Assembly (NCBI GenBank): GCA_902729315.2
Contig: LR746265.1
Location: forward strand, 3,824,892-3,888,891
Direction: 5' to 3'
Source of the DNA: Spirodela intermedia
Taxonomy: Eukaryota > Streptophyta > Magnoliopsida > Alismatales > Araceae
Length of the DNA stretch: 64,000 nt
Part shown: one piece after another, positions 23,453 through 36,269 of the stretch
Position numbering within the stretch: the stretch's first letter is position 1
Layout of the letters: each line of letters begins with the position of its first letter
Notes under the pieces: generated by a model
What the model was told of the DNA's origin: nothing
The model's database searches: none
The model's input: only the letters and a program-made list of their open reading frames with translations
Position numbers and translations under genes: made by a program

Positions 23453-26400
23453 ATGGCGGCTGGTGGAGGAATCCTGCTGAGCAGTGGGCACAAGATGCCC
23501 ATCATCGGACTCGGGGTGTGGAGGATGGAGGGGAAGTCCATCAGAGACCTGGTCCTCTCTTCTATCAAGATCGGTTACCGGCATTTTGACTGCGCTGGTC
23601 CGTTCTCTACCTCGCTGACTACTTTCACCGACCACAAACACCTAGGGGGAAAGATCACGGCTCTTTCTCTCCTTCTCACGCACACTCCCTTCGTCGACTT
23701 ATTCAAATTTTTAGAAATCTTCACCCAACTTTACCGCTACGTCCGAGATCTCGCGTCAGCGAATGCTACGTAGATCCGCATTTTTATTTGGTGGAGGGTT
23801 ACAGTAGATCGGCTGGCTGCATGGTTTTTATTGACGGTGGATCCTTTATTTTTAATATTTTCCTTTCTTCTGATTTCATTATTCTTGATGCAAAGCAATA
23901 AGAAAAAAATCCGAAGGATTTCCGAGAAATGTAGACATATTTTATTTTTTAAACTTTTTTTGGAATATGCTTATTTTTTTGTTTGTTCCACTTCGTTGAG
24001 CGTTAGAAATTTTGATCTGTTTTGACTTTGATCATTGGCTCTTAACTCTTTATCCTGTTTGAAGTTCTCTACTAGGATTTTCCTTTGCTTTCTTTGTACT
24101 TCTTCTGCTGCCCAAGTTGGCGGTAGGGACGTCTACCCGGCACAACGAGGGAATATTTGAGCCGTCCGTTATCATTTACACGATCGTTTCTTAAATCAAC
24201 GTCACGTGCAGCTGATTATAAAAACGAGGCAGAGGTTGGAGATGCTCTCGCAGAAGCTTTTGAAACTGGACTCGTTAAGAGGGAAGAGCTGTTTATCACG
24301 TCTAAGGTGACCTTTCGAATAAACTCAGGAAGACGGGATAGTCCCTATTTTTTGTATGCTCAGTTAAAATTTTTTTTCATCCATAAAACAGCTGTGGAAT
24401 TCAGACCACGGGCACGTCCTTGGAGCGTGCAAAGACAGTCTGACGAAACTCAGGCTAGACTACCTGGATCTTTACCTTGTCCACTTCCCCGTGGCTATAA
24501 AACACACTGGTGCCTCACCAACTTTTGCTTCTAACTCATATAAATACATTTTCTTTTTTAGTTGATTTCTCGTGTCACCATGTACATTTCTTTGCCCAGC
24601 ATACTTTCTAATCTTTCGTTGCTTATTTTATCCAGGTGTTGGAAATACCTCTAGTGCTCTTGATGAAAATGGAGTGCTGGAGATAGACACAACTGTATCC
24701 TTGGAAACTACTTGGCACGCCATGGAAGAGCTTGTAGAGTTGGGTTTGTCACGCAGCATCGGAATAAGGTAGGAAAGCAAGAAGAAGAAATCTAGATCAT
24801 GGTTTCAAGAATTATTTACGGAGTGCTTTTCCTTTGTTATCCTCCCAGTACATGAAAAGTAAGCATAATCCCATATTGTGTAAATGGTGTTTTTAACATG
24901 CACATTTTGCATAGAAATAATATCAGTATTATATCATTTCAGAGGATTTTCGCCATATGAAAAGCACGATTACCATTCATTCCCCCTTTAGGGTTCTACC
25001 CTATCTAAACATTTAGTAATAAGATTTTATAGACCCATAGATCATTCGAATTGTACTCTTAAAACCAAGAAGTGCAAACAATGAATAGGACAATCAGGGA
25101 GCAATGGAGTTTCAAGCGAACTACCTGGGGATTTAATAGAAACACAGATAATGCCGTTTTCTCTTGAAACCAATAATAACAGACGAGAGAGATTCAATGG
25201 AAATACTTAATATTATTAGAAATTTATCACTTTGAATCCAACAAAAGATGTTTTGGTGAGACCTACATCTTTAAACACATTAGTTCCAACTCCTTTTTTT
25301 GAGAATTTGGTTAGACAATAAAGTCAATTAACTCTTCTGTGAGATTCATGGGGTTACAGTGGCTGTTGATTTTGAGATTCATTTTTGGTTTCGCGCGCAA
25401 AAATCTCCATTATTCCGGCGTCTTTGTTGTTAGTAGAGTTCTTGCTACCAGTTTTGTGTGCAAACAATTCTCAAGATAAGTTTCGACAGATTTGACATGT
25501 CTATTCAGAATGGAGGCCCAGAAAAGGTTTATTTAAATGATTTTATAGGTGTCTTCTTAGCCTCAGTTGAATACTAAGCCCTTACACATCCAAGATATAT
25601 CGAACCTTGAATGAGTTAGTGGCCACAACAGTGGAGACTATCAGAGCAGGCCGAAACCTTTTTGGAATCAATTCTGGACTAAGGAGCGTTCTGATTGACG
25701 ACTCGAAATAAATTGAAACAGTTCCTCTCTCCCCTGTTTTGCAAGGGGGAACAGGGAGAGAGAGGGGTTGTAGGGAGAGAGAGTGAGAGCGAAGGACAGA
25801 AAAGGTGGGTGGGGGAGAGAAAGAGGTCATGGTGAGACCCAATGTCGACAGAGGAGAGAAAGACCTCTTTTTTTAATCTTTCTGGTTCTGTTCCGTAAAA
25901 ATGGCTGGTGACCTACTATCTACTGTCCAACTGCTACTACTGTAGATTTTGCATGCCTTTTTAAATATGTACTTGCTTTTTAGATCTCTTGCCAAGTGTG
26001 GATGTTTTTGGTATGAAGTTATATTGTAATTCTATACCAATGTCTGCAAGCCCTTAGACCTGCCTATGCCAATTTCTCTACTTAGCATACTTCTCTTGTG
26101 AATATAGAAGGGTAGAATATAGAAGGGTAGATTTATTAGGAGGTTAATCTTATCTGACCGCTAAATTCTAGATTTATTTTGGATTATTCTGGTGCATAAG
26201 ACCTTGTTAACTGAGGAAGAAAGAGCTGCTGATCAAATACATTGCAAACTTAACTGGGTTCCCAGATCTAATCGTTCGTCTAATGTTCAGCAACTATGAT
26301 ATCTTCCTCACGAGAGATTGCTTGGCCTACGCGAAGATAAGGCCGGCGGTGAACCAGATAGAAACCCACCCCTACTTCCAACGCGAATCTCTGGTGAAGT

Positions 26401-26923
26401 TCTGCCAGAAGCACGGGGTCTCTGTCACAGCCCACACCCCTCTGGGCGGGTCAACGGCTAATGCCGAATTGTTCGGCTCGGTCTCCTGCCTGGACGATCC
26501 AGTCATCCAAGTAAGCCTCCGAGTGCCCTCCCTAGCTTTGTAAAAATAATTATTTTGATGTGATTCAACCATCACATTTTAATTATTAGCGTCTATCTAG
26601 GATAATCCGCGTCCGAGTAATTTCTTTTTTTATTTATTTATGAAATCCACGAACAGTAACTTAACAATCCCTGGGCTCGGTGGCATCCACAGGGCTTCGC
26701 CGAGAAATATAAGAAGACGCCGGCTCAGTTTGTTCTTCGCTGGGGCATCCAGCGGAACATCGTTATCATCCCGAAGACAGCGAAGCTGGGGAGGCTGCAG
26801 GAGAACTTCGATGTCTTCGACTTTGAGATCTCTGCAGAGGATATGGAGAAGATGAAGGCTCTGGACAGAAAGTACCGCACCAACCAGCCGGCAATTTTCT
26901 GGGGGATAGATCTCTTCGCTTAG
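23453..26923 (+). CDS. Aldo-keto reductase, mannose-6-P / sorbitol-6-P reductase group
   Basis: Six exons join in phase: 23453-23597, 24212-24306, 24392-24509, 24636-24768, 26291-26510, 26693-26923, giving 313 residues, close to the about 310 of apple sorbitol-6-phosphate dehydrogenase and celery mannose-6-phosphate reductase. The catalytic tetrad is all present: Asp and Tyr in GYRHFDCA-ADYKNE (exon 1/2 junction), Lys in FITSK, and His in LYLVHFP. The group signature FQRESLVKFCQKHG and the NADP(H)-binding end IPKTAKLGRLQENF are also present, and it ends YRTNQPAIFWGIDLFA. Expected role: cytosolic NADPH-dependent reduction of a hexose-6-phosphate to a polyol phosphate. Whether the real substrate is mannose-6-P, glucose-6-P or another aldehyde cannot be told from sequence. 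Intron 4 is about 1.5 kb and empty of genes. It is divergent from LDL3. Confidence 0.93.
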
Positions 26924-27675
26924 TTTCAGCAGTTCTCTGAACAACCCCGTCTCTGAGACGTGCCCAATAAAGGATCTGAACCTCCAGGTTCCCATGTCTC
27001 AGGCCATTCTGCTTTGTCCCCTTTCCGCTGGCATCTTGGTTTTCATCAACTATTACTGTGTATCAGTAGGAAGGTTATTATTTCTCTATATTAATTTCTC
27101 ACACTTGCATTTCATTAATAAATTGATAAAAATGTTTTAGTTTTAATATGTTTTAGTAAATAATTATTTGTTTAATTATTATGTTTTCCAAAAAAACACC
27201 GGATTAAATTTTTTCCTCGATAAAGCAGTGTTCGCAATCATAAAGAAATACCTAATAATCTTTAGTGGATATCATATCTCATTCATTATTTAGAACCCGT
27301 TAGCAAGCTATTATTCGTGCCTTTTAGGTGGGCATGAATTAATGTGGTATTAATTTAGTTGTAGTGGGTTGTCGATGAAATCATAGCCTAAAATTTATCA
27401 GTACTAATTTATTTTTTATGATCCTAATTTTGCTCGTAATTATGAAGATAGCCCTAAGCGTCCCCCCCCCCCCGCCCCCCTCTCTTGTTGCTCGCGGGTA
27501 ATAAAAGCCGGATCTCTGGCCTGGCCCATTTTTATTAGGCTTGGGCCTCAAATTGGGCCGAGCAGGGATTCGTAGGTGTCCAGTGCGACTCGATGTGTAT
27601 CGGCTGTCTACGTTTGTCTGGTTCCGAAGTCTTCTTGCGCAGGGCTCGAGAGACTGCGAAACAGTTGGGGAAGCC
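26924..27675. promoter_or_regulatory. Reductase 3' flank and DSE1 promoter
   Basis: This interval holds the 3' UTR of the reductase and then the promoter of the WD40 gene. An AT-rich middle is followed by a C run at 27,462-27,480. At 27,520-27,562 there are three TGGGCC/GGCCCA words (site II-like), about 115-155 bases before the ATG at 27,676. No clear TATA box was seen, which is usual for site II promoters. Confidence 0.55.
27462..27480. repeat. Poly(C) run
   Basis: A nearly uninterrupted run of 19 bases, all C apart from one T at the left edge and one G, in the DSE1 upstream region. Confidence 0.85.
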
Positions 27676-28719
27676 ATGAGCACCGGGAGGCGCCGTCCTC
27701 CGCCGGACCCAGTTGCCGTTCTGAGGGGCCACCGCGCCTCCGTGATGGATGCCTGCTTCCATCACTCGAGGCCTCTTCTCTTCACCGGGTAGCGATGTCC
27801 TTCCCTCTGTCCACAAGCCTCGCGACGACACTCTTCTTGTATCCATCGAGGTTTTGATACGTCGAAGTGTGCGTGCCAGAAGTGATACCTATTGGGAATT
27901 TTTCATATTTGACTGCAGTGCTGCGGATGGTGAACTGCGGCTGTGGGACGCCATCCAACACCGTGCTCTGTCGTCCACTTGGTACGTTCCAGTCTTTGGA
28001 TTTTTGGCGCCCTTCTGCTACTCTTACGGGTGACGGGACATTTTTTTTGTTTATTGGATTGTGGAGAAGTTCAGGGCGCATGCTGGAGTGTCTGGGGTGT
28101 ATTCTGTTGCAACAGGTCCCTCCATAGGAGACAGAGTTCTAAGGTGCGATCTTGAAAATTACCCTCGTCTATGTTGCAATTTATTTCCTGCGTATGAGGT
28201 TACTAGAAGCGAAATTCGCGCGGTCTTGGTTGATTCAGATTGTACTTCTCTAATAATGGTTTCGTGACTGCGAAATTTCTGCTGAACCTGGATGATTCTG
28301 ATGCTTTTGTTATTTGATGCAGCCAGGGTAGAGATGGTACCTGCAAGTGCTGGGACATAGAAGGAGGAGGCCTCTCTAGGTACCTATTTCGTTTTTTTAT
28401 TCCATGTATGGTTTTTGGTGCTGCCATCAAATTTAAATAGCTTCTAATCATAACAGTAGAAGATCATATTTGGATGACTCTAAGCTCTTGACTGGTTTGT
28501 GTTCTACACTCCCTTGCTAGACTTTTTCTACGCTCTTGACTGGTTTGATGATTGCTTAACGGTTGAGGTTGGTGTTATTATTAAGTGGTTAAAAGTAACT
28601 CCTGTCATACCCTCTCTTGATGATGGCTATTTTGCGTAGGAACTTGGACCAAATTCATGATGTTGATCTCATGACCTGCATCTGCTGAGGAATGCTTTTC
28701 TAGAATATATGAGAGAGAA

Positions 28720-28778
<59 letters not shown>

Positions 28779-31700
28779 GTTTATACTTTTATACTATAGA
28801 ACATTCATAATTCCTCTCTTTGTAGTATTTTTTCCTTGGCTTTCTAAAGATCTAATTTTTTATTTGATATCTAATTGTCATTCTTCGTTTATTCTTTTTT
28901 TTTTTGAATATCATATGCAGTGCAATATTGTGAATTTTCGTTATGTTTACTATTTTAATCTGACAGTGGGAAAACCACCTTCTAAGGTTTTGACGATTTT
29001 TCTTGACAGGAAACCATTGATTGCGTTCAGGACAAACTCCTATCACTTTTGTAAGTTTTCTCTGGCAAAGTCCCCTGCCAAAGAAACTGTACATACGCTC
29101 TTGCCGGATTCATCCAGCCATGGGTCAGATTCCTCAGTCATTGAAAACAAGGGAAGCTATGAACCAGAGGTACGGGATGCTGAAGGAGGGTTTGATACAG
29201 TAAAGCCTTCCATAAATAACGAAGGTTCGTGGAGTTGCAATTTCATGCTTTAAGGGTCACTAAATCACAAGCTCTGGTCACTCTGAATCAGAATGGCCAT
29301 CTGTGTCCTTCGGCATCTTCATTAGGAACTATCGTGAAATCAGCTTGCAGATAATTCGTTTTGGTAGATCGCTAGATATCCGCATGATTTCTGGGTCTAT
29401 ATTTTAGGGTAATCCAGTTTTTAGGTTATAACTATTTATCCCTCTCAATCATACGAGCCTTATGTAATTTCTTTCCTTACAGGACTTTTCTGGTTTTGTG
29501 TGTAATTCTAGGCTTGACTTACCATTTCCTGGTACTTGGAACTGGAACTGTCATGCATTTGTAGAACGAGTCGAACATCTGAACATAGTTTTTTTCTATT
29601 TACTCAGGCTCTGATGGGAAAGAGGTGAAGCTGTTGGCTCTAGCAGGGGAAGACTCTTCCAAGGTGACCATATAGCGGTTATAGTTTCTGTTTGATACCA
29701 AAATATGTCTCAATCCATCGAGTAAACGTTAGCATACGTAGGTCGAGATTTGGGATCTCCATAATGCAGAAAGAGTCGCATGTTTCCCTCAGGAAAATAA
29801 CCAAGTTCCTGTAGGAGGCTCTACGAGATCTAGAGGTACGTTTATCTTGATCATTCTGAAAAGTTTCGTCTGCTGATTTTTTTACAATATCTAGGTTGAT
29901 TCAATGATGTACATCTCGTATTTTCTATTTATGTCTATCGATTTTTATCTGAGAGAATGAACAGAGACCGAGGTTTTGGTGTAATAGAAAAAATATTTGG
30001 GACATTACTTGTTCATTTCTATCAATCGTTCCCTCTGTAGAACAGTAAGAAGTGTAATGCCCTTGCTCTGCCACCAAATACCAAGGGCATCAAGAAATCT
30101 CAATTTTGGACTATTATTTGTACTTGGTTTATAATGCCAAATAGATGTTGCTTGCTTCGGTATGCATTCCTTTACCTTAAAAAAATTCCTGTCTTGATTT
30201 CTCTTTGGCTTCTGTACCGAGGTTTAAAAAATTGTATCTTGGAGGTAGAACTGTACCAAACCAGTATGGCTTCAGTTCTGTTCTTGATCGTGGCTTTATA
30301 ATTCATTCCAACGCCTCCTACCATGGAGGAGGACGAGATAGAAGACATATAACTAGTGGCAATTTTGACCTCCATTTTCTTTTTCCCCCGCTCTTTTTCC
30401 CCTTTGGGCTTTCAGTTTACTTGACTATTATTGGTGTGTTCTGAAGCTGAAATCCAGTGAGCCAAGACTTTCCCCAACCTATTCTCAAAATAGACCGTTT
30501 TAGAAACTTTTTTGTACAAATTTCTGGTGCATTTATGTATCACTTTCTTCGTGTCTGTTCTCCATTTTGTACTGTTATTCAAGCCCTTCGTCATATGCAA
30601 ATGGTTTATATTATGCTTTCTTGCATTTTGCAGGGATGTGTATGGCCATTCAAGCATTTTTCCCCAGCAAGTCAACAGAAGTTTTGAATATTTTAGCCGG
30701 GTGGGTTTTCTCACTTCATACTATATTATATTTTTATTTCTTAGTTATCCAACTAGAGGTCTACATTTCTTGTGCATTAAGTAAAATTTTGGTTTTCTTT
30801 TATCTCTAGACAATGATTTTAATGGATGGAAAATGCGTTACATATTCTTCAATAGGATGCTTTCCCATCTTTGTGTCGTCTTTACTATGGACGCTAGAAG
30901 AATTGGACGAAAGGTCCAATTTAATGTTGGTAATATCAGAATCAGGAAGATGCTATTTTAAGCAAAGATGTGAGATCTACATTGGTGGCTTGACCCTCAG
31001 GAAGTTGAATCAACTTGTACTATGTCGAAAGTCGTTTTATCCAACTTGATCGATAGGAAAAAGGAAACAATCTAACATTTAATGTTTTCGGTATTGACAG
31101 CTCAATATAGCATCACATAATATGATTAAATGCCTGAAAATGAGTTCACAGCACGAATGTTTGCATAGAGAGGAGGGATATGAAAAAGGTGGTGGGAGGA
31201 AAGTGGAAAGAGAAAAATGAGAAAGAGGGGGGATTAGGGAAAATGTAGGTTTGAAGCGACAATGCCAATTATGGAGTAGGAAGAAGGAAACTTCAAATTG
31301 ACAATGTTAATATTGTCACTAAACTTCGAAGTGACCATGTCAATTATGGTAGTTGTGACTGCAGAAGCAACCGAAGTTTAAGTTCTGTAATTTGTTGTGG
31401 ACTTAGGGGTCAGGCATTGTGGCTGCTCTTTCTTTTCAATGTCCTTTCTTTTTTTTTTCGTATTTCAAACTTTGAAATTTACTTTAAATCTCCATAAAAG
31501 ATGGGAATAGGTAGAGGTGAACTGTATAAATTCTTATTTTTTAGCATCGTCACTAGAATTTGGCTAGTGTATATTCACAACAATCCCCCTGCCCCTGGGT
31601 CTTCCTTCCAAAACACACGTACACTGAAACAAACCTGCTAAACAAGGAAATAAGCAAAAAACAAAGAAACATATCACTGTTATCTTACCTTTGATATAGG

Positions 31701-34700
31701 AGGTGGCCATTCCATGATTTGATTGACCAACTTTTACAAGTACATTATTTCAACAACAGTCTTTTTTTTGAGACAGGTAGGACATTGTGTCGATAGAACT
31801 GTCAAGCAGGAAGAATCATCTGCACGCCATTTTAAAAAATCGTGAGCTGATAAATGATTGATCTACACACTGAGGCCTGTGTATGTCTGAGCGAGTCTAC
31901 AATTAGATCATATGATTGTTGGTTGTGAATTTCCAAATTCTAATCTAGCCAATTACTTCCTATTGCTGGCTCCCGGATGTGGGGTGCAGGCTGTAATGGA
32001 TATTTTATCATATTCACCTCATTTAGCGTTAAGACAAATGTTCTATCTGTGTAATGTGTCTATTCTTTTATTTTTCGTATGATGCTACTTTGCCATTAAA
32101 TTGTCATAGGTTCACCAAGGTAGTGTTGCAGGTATGAAGATGGAAGCATGCTTTGGTGGGATATGCGCAATCCATGTGTTCCACTCACTTCTGTAAAATT
32201 TCATGCAGAGGCAGGTGTATGTTATGACTCTTCTCACACATGGCTGTATCTTACTGCTTTCATTGGCGTTTGCTAATTGGTGTAAACAAAGCTAGTGAGT
32301 CACTACCATCCTATGAATCAGTTTTACAAAATTAATTTTCTTGGTGCAGTGCTGAGCATCACACTTGATGCGGCATGTGATGGGGGCATCTCTGGATCTG
32401 CAGACAACAAAATTGTTCTTTTTACTCTAGATCATCTTACGGTATGGTTGAAGAGTAATACCAGCAGCCAATTGATCTATTGAAACACTAGTACATAAAA
32501 TCATACTTTATACCGAAAATGAAGATCTGTATCGTCTTTGATGTATTTTTGCTGCTCTTTAACATTTTAAATGACTGTTTTATGGGCAAGGACAATACTA
32601 GGCCTGGGATTATGCAGCCAAGGCTCGGTACATATTGTGATGACGACCAGTTTTAATTGTTTACGGATCAGAACGGCCTCTATTTTCTATTTCTTATATC
32701 TATTATAGATAGGTAGGTGTATCTAGGTCAAACCACATGGTCAAAAATGTAATATGAAAGGTGATCAGTTGGATCTTGGAAGAACTTTTGTGGGAAAAAG
32801 AAGACTGTAAGAGAACTGGAGAAGAGCTTTAGTATCACTTCTTTGCTTCAGGATTATACAAACGATGACCCTTGCTATTCGTTGGTTGGAAAGATACCTG
32901 ATTGACTGGGGAGTTTCGGCTGTAGAAAAGATGTCAAAAGAGCAACAGAAAGAGGGAAAAATATTCAAATTATGAAATGAAGAGAAAGTGGAATTGTATG
33001 ACCATCTAAGAAGCACAAATCCTAATGTCTTAAATTGTCTTTATCCTCTCTGTTAAGATATCTATTTCTTTTTAATTCCTCAGAAATATCACCCACTTGC
33101 TTTCTGCTTCTGGCATACACTGCATTTATTTTTATCTCCGCACTTGATCTGTTCTTTAGTCATCCTAACTGGCTTTTCTTCTTTCTTGTAGGGCTCCTGT
33201 CGCATTACAGAAGAAATTCCGTTAGATAGACCTGGAATAGCTGGGGCTGCGATTCGTCAAGATAATAAGATTGCGGCAACTGCTGGATGGGATCATAGGT
33301 ACATCATCTTGCTAGTGCTTTCACTCACATACGTTATTTACAAAAAAAAAAATTCTTTTCCTGGCTCGTCTAGGCCTGATGAAAGGACACAAAGATTTGG
33401 AATATTTTCCACAGATCATCAACCAATGAAGATTGTGTTTGATTTCATGACGCTGACAGCTTGCCTGTTGAACTTGAATAAATTAATTTATCCAGAGTGC
33501 GGATTTATAATTATCGCAATGGAAATGCTCTTGCAATATTGAAGTATCATAATGCTACGGTAAGTTGCTCTAATTTTTCATCTAATTTGAATCTGATTGC
33601 ATTTTCTGTATTTTTTTCTTTATTTTTTTATTTTATTGTAAAGCTATTCTACCCTTCTAAATGTTGATTCAAGCCATGATGTGTTTGTGCCCTGTGGTTA
33701 GAGTCCATTTAAGCCTATAAGAATCAAACATGCATTCGATAAGTTTTGATTTAAATGTATACAATTATGTATACAATATTTCCATCTTTAAGCAACATAA
33801 ATTTATATAGCTATCAAACTATCCTGAGGTTTTTATTTATTATATTAATGAAAATTGGAATGGAAGTTCATCACCTTATCAATAAAAGGGGACTTGAACG
33901 AGTGCAGTTACCCAATGCGAAACTCTAAAAGCCTTCAGCTAACTATCCACCCATCCGAGCCTATGTGGTCCAGTAAGCTATGATTCCACTCCAGTCACAT
34001 GATCACTATGCTCTTCTTTTTGGCCTTCCTTTCGGCCACGCCCAATGGATCATCCACTAAACCTTGTAACAACCAAATACTTACCGCATCTAATGCTACC
34101 CGTATTCCCCATCTGTGAAATCTCTTTCATCTCTCCATGCACTGTTGTAAACAAGTGAGTAACGCAGAAAAGGGTACGATAAAACATGCGATGTCTGGAC
34201 TATACAGAAAATAATTGAGGTTTCCTGATTTCTATCGTAAGAAGATCACAAAATGAGAAATGACGCAGCATTAGACGCTTAGGTGGAACTGTAATGCTCT
34301 TCATCACGCCATCTGCAGCCACTAGGCTATTGGACTGGCTGACAACCATCTTTCTGAGTTTAATGTCAGCTAACAAATTATTGCTTCCCAAGGGCAATCT
34401 AGATTGGCTGCTTGGGGTCTTTGTGGGCATTGGATTGCTTTCGACTTTGCAGGCGGGCACTTGAATCTTCTCTCCCCAATTGATTAGGAAAGCCGTTCCT
34501 TTTTTTATATACTCAGGATAGATGAATCTGCATTTTTATTAGTTTCAATTCTATCTCATTCATCATCATCCTGGGCTTAAAACCCCATCTCATAGGGAGG
34601 AACCCGTTTCTGAACAAAGGGAAGGGTCAAGTACAGAGAGAAGTACCCAGAGAAAATCCAACTTGGGATTAATTTTCTTATCAAAAACGAATGGCTCCTG

Positions 34701-34939
34701 TTTCTCATCTTGATTTCTTCATGCGAGCTTCATGTTGTCCTAACATAGCGACAACTTCACCTGTAATCCCTCTGGTTCCGGAATACATGGGAAAAAGGGA
34801 AAGCCCACTGATGATCTTGTTGATCCTTCTGCAGTGCAATGCGGTGTCGTTCTCAGCCGACTGCAAGCTAATGGCATCCTCCTCCGAGGACACAACGGTG
34901 GCCTTGTGGGAGCTCTACCCTCCTCGAACTCCAAACTGA
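27676..34939 (+). CDS. DSE1: WD40 protein DSE1 / TANMEI (EMB2757) ortholog
   Basis: Thirteen exons join in phase: 27676-27788, 27919-27981, 28075-28143, 28323-28379, 29010-29224, 29608-29663, 29742-29835, 30634-30700, 32132-32214, 32350-32441, 33192-33298, 33496-33559, 34835-34939, giving 394 residues (Arabidopsis about 386). It begins with [20 protein letters not shown], the diagnostic DSE1 start, and carries about six WD repeats ([89 protein letters not shown]). Exon 5 encodes a Ser-rich, variable insert between repeats. In Arabidopsis this protein is needed for embryo development and limits plasmodesmal permeability. Animal relatives are GNB1L and yeast Asa1, an ASTRA complex part. It is most likely a seven-bladed propeller scaffold. 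The gene is convergent with the NAC gene (about 340 bases between stop codons). Confidence 0.95.
28718..28779. repeat. (GT)n(GA)n compound microsatellite in DSE1 intron 4
   Basis: About nine GT units are followed by a GA run with two interruptions. It lies within the intron between exons 4 and 5, so it is transcribed but not coding. Confidence 0.92.
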
Positions 34940-35001
34940 AGGGGTACGACGATCCCGCGTTTTGTTGGTGCAGTTGATTCGGTGTACTCCTGCTGATGAT
35001 G

Positions 35002-35057
<56 letters not shown>
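35002..35057. repeat. (TC)n microsatellite between DSE1 and the NAC gene
   Basis: About 55 bases of CT with two short TTTC interruptions, 60 bases after the DSE1 stop codon, so probably in or near its 3' UTR. Confidence 0.92.
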
Positions 35058-35275
35058 GGATCACAATCTTGACGTCCAAATGTCGTATATAGGATGATCG
35101 CTCTGGAAGCGAGGTTCATCCACAACCAGCTAATATATAATCTAATCTAGATATAAGGTTTTATAGCTTCGTACATTCCGGAGGGGGGAGACTCGGAAGA
35201 AAGAAGGCGAGTCCTCCCCCTCAACTCACCCAAACACCAAACCCCTCAGGAGTTGAAGAAGGCCTTCTGTTGATG

Positions 35276-36269
35276 TTATTTCTCCAATAAGCATAATATG
35301 GCCTGGTCGCAGCCGACAGTGGAGCGGAGGAACTCGCCCAGCCTGCTCCCGCCGCCGCCCTCTTGGCTCAGCTGGGAGGCAATTAACCTGTCGAGCGCCC
35401 TCCAATCGGTCACCGGCTCTGGTTCACCGCTGCCGCCTCTCGCCTGGTCGTCCTCTTCGTTCTCCCGCGCCGCGCCGAGGGGCTTGGCCGCTGCTGGAAC
35501 CGAGGGGCTCCCCAGCTGCGGGAGCTGCGAGAATGGGCCCGCAAAGTCCGCCAACTCCTGCTTACAGAAGACGCCATCTGGACGTCCCCCGCTCATTTCC
35601 TCGTAGGTCGGCTCCCACGCCTCCGCCGTTCTCGTCTGGTAGACCGCTCTCTTCTTGAAGGCCCGGCACACCACCCATCCTTCTTCCTGCCCAGACACAC
35701 ATAAAAATGTATACATGCAGAGACAGAGAGAGAGACGGGGGGTGGGGGGGAGGGGACGGGACCTGGGGAGGGGCGTTTTCTTCGGATTCAAGGCGATACT
35801 CGTGCATGATCCAGTCGGTCTTCTGACCATTGGGGGCTCGGCCTCTATAGAAGACGAGAGTCTTCCTCATGCCGATAAGGCGGCTTCTGTCGACGACGGC
35901 CTTGTCCCGACCGGTGGCCTTCCAGAACCCCGCCGCCGTCGCCCGGTTCGTCCGCGTCCCCGTGGGGTACTTCTTGTCCTTGTGGCTGAAGAAGTACCAC
36001 TCCGTCTGCTCTTCGTACCCGATCCGGCATCTCTCTTTATTGTACACAAACGCACAGTCAGTCCTGCAAGAGCGAGTGGTTTCATGGAGATGAGGGAGAT
36101 GACGACGAAGACCTTGGAGATCCCACGGTTCGAGGCGGTAGAGATCGACGTCTCTGATGACATCGAGGTCGATCTTCTCGGAGGCCACCTTCTTCCTGAG
36201 GTAGTACCCCACGAGCTCCTCGTCGGTGGGGTGGAATCTGAACCCCGGCGGAACGCAGGGCGCCTCCAT
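35276..36269 (-). CDS. NAC transcription factor, VND (xylem vessel) type
   Basis: Three exons join in phase (minus): 36269-36113, 36034-35763, 35686-35276, giving 279 residues. The intron positions are those usual for NAC genes. The NAC domain is complete: [20 protein letters not shown] (A), [20 protein letters not shown] (B), [20 protein letters not shown] (C), [12 protein letters not shown] and [20 protein letters not shown] (D), and [13 protein letters not shown] (E). The short C-terminus carries [11 protein letters not shown], like the VND LP box, and [17 protein letters not shown], like the VND WQ box. This identifies the VND1-7 group. The length is nearest VND7, but I cannot fix the member. 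Expected role: nuclear activator of secondary wall formation and programmed cell death in xylem vessels. Its upstream region carries several GA tracts. Confidence 0.93.

Noticed and set aside
28718-28779. CRISPR-like or regulatory short repeat array
   Set aside because: It is an ordinary GT/GA microsatellite inside an intron. CRISPR arrays are not expected in plant nuclear DNA.
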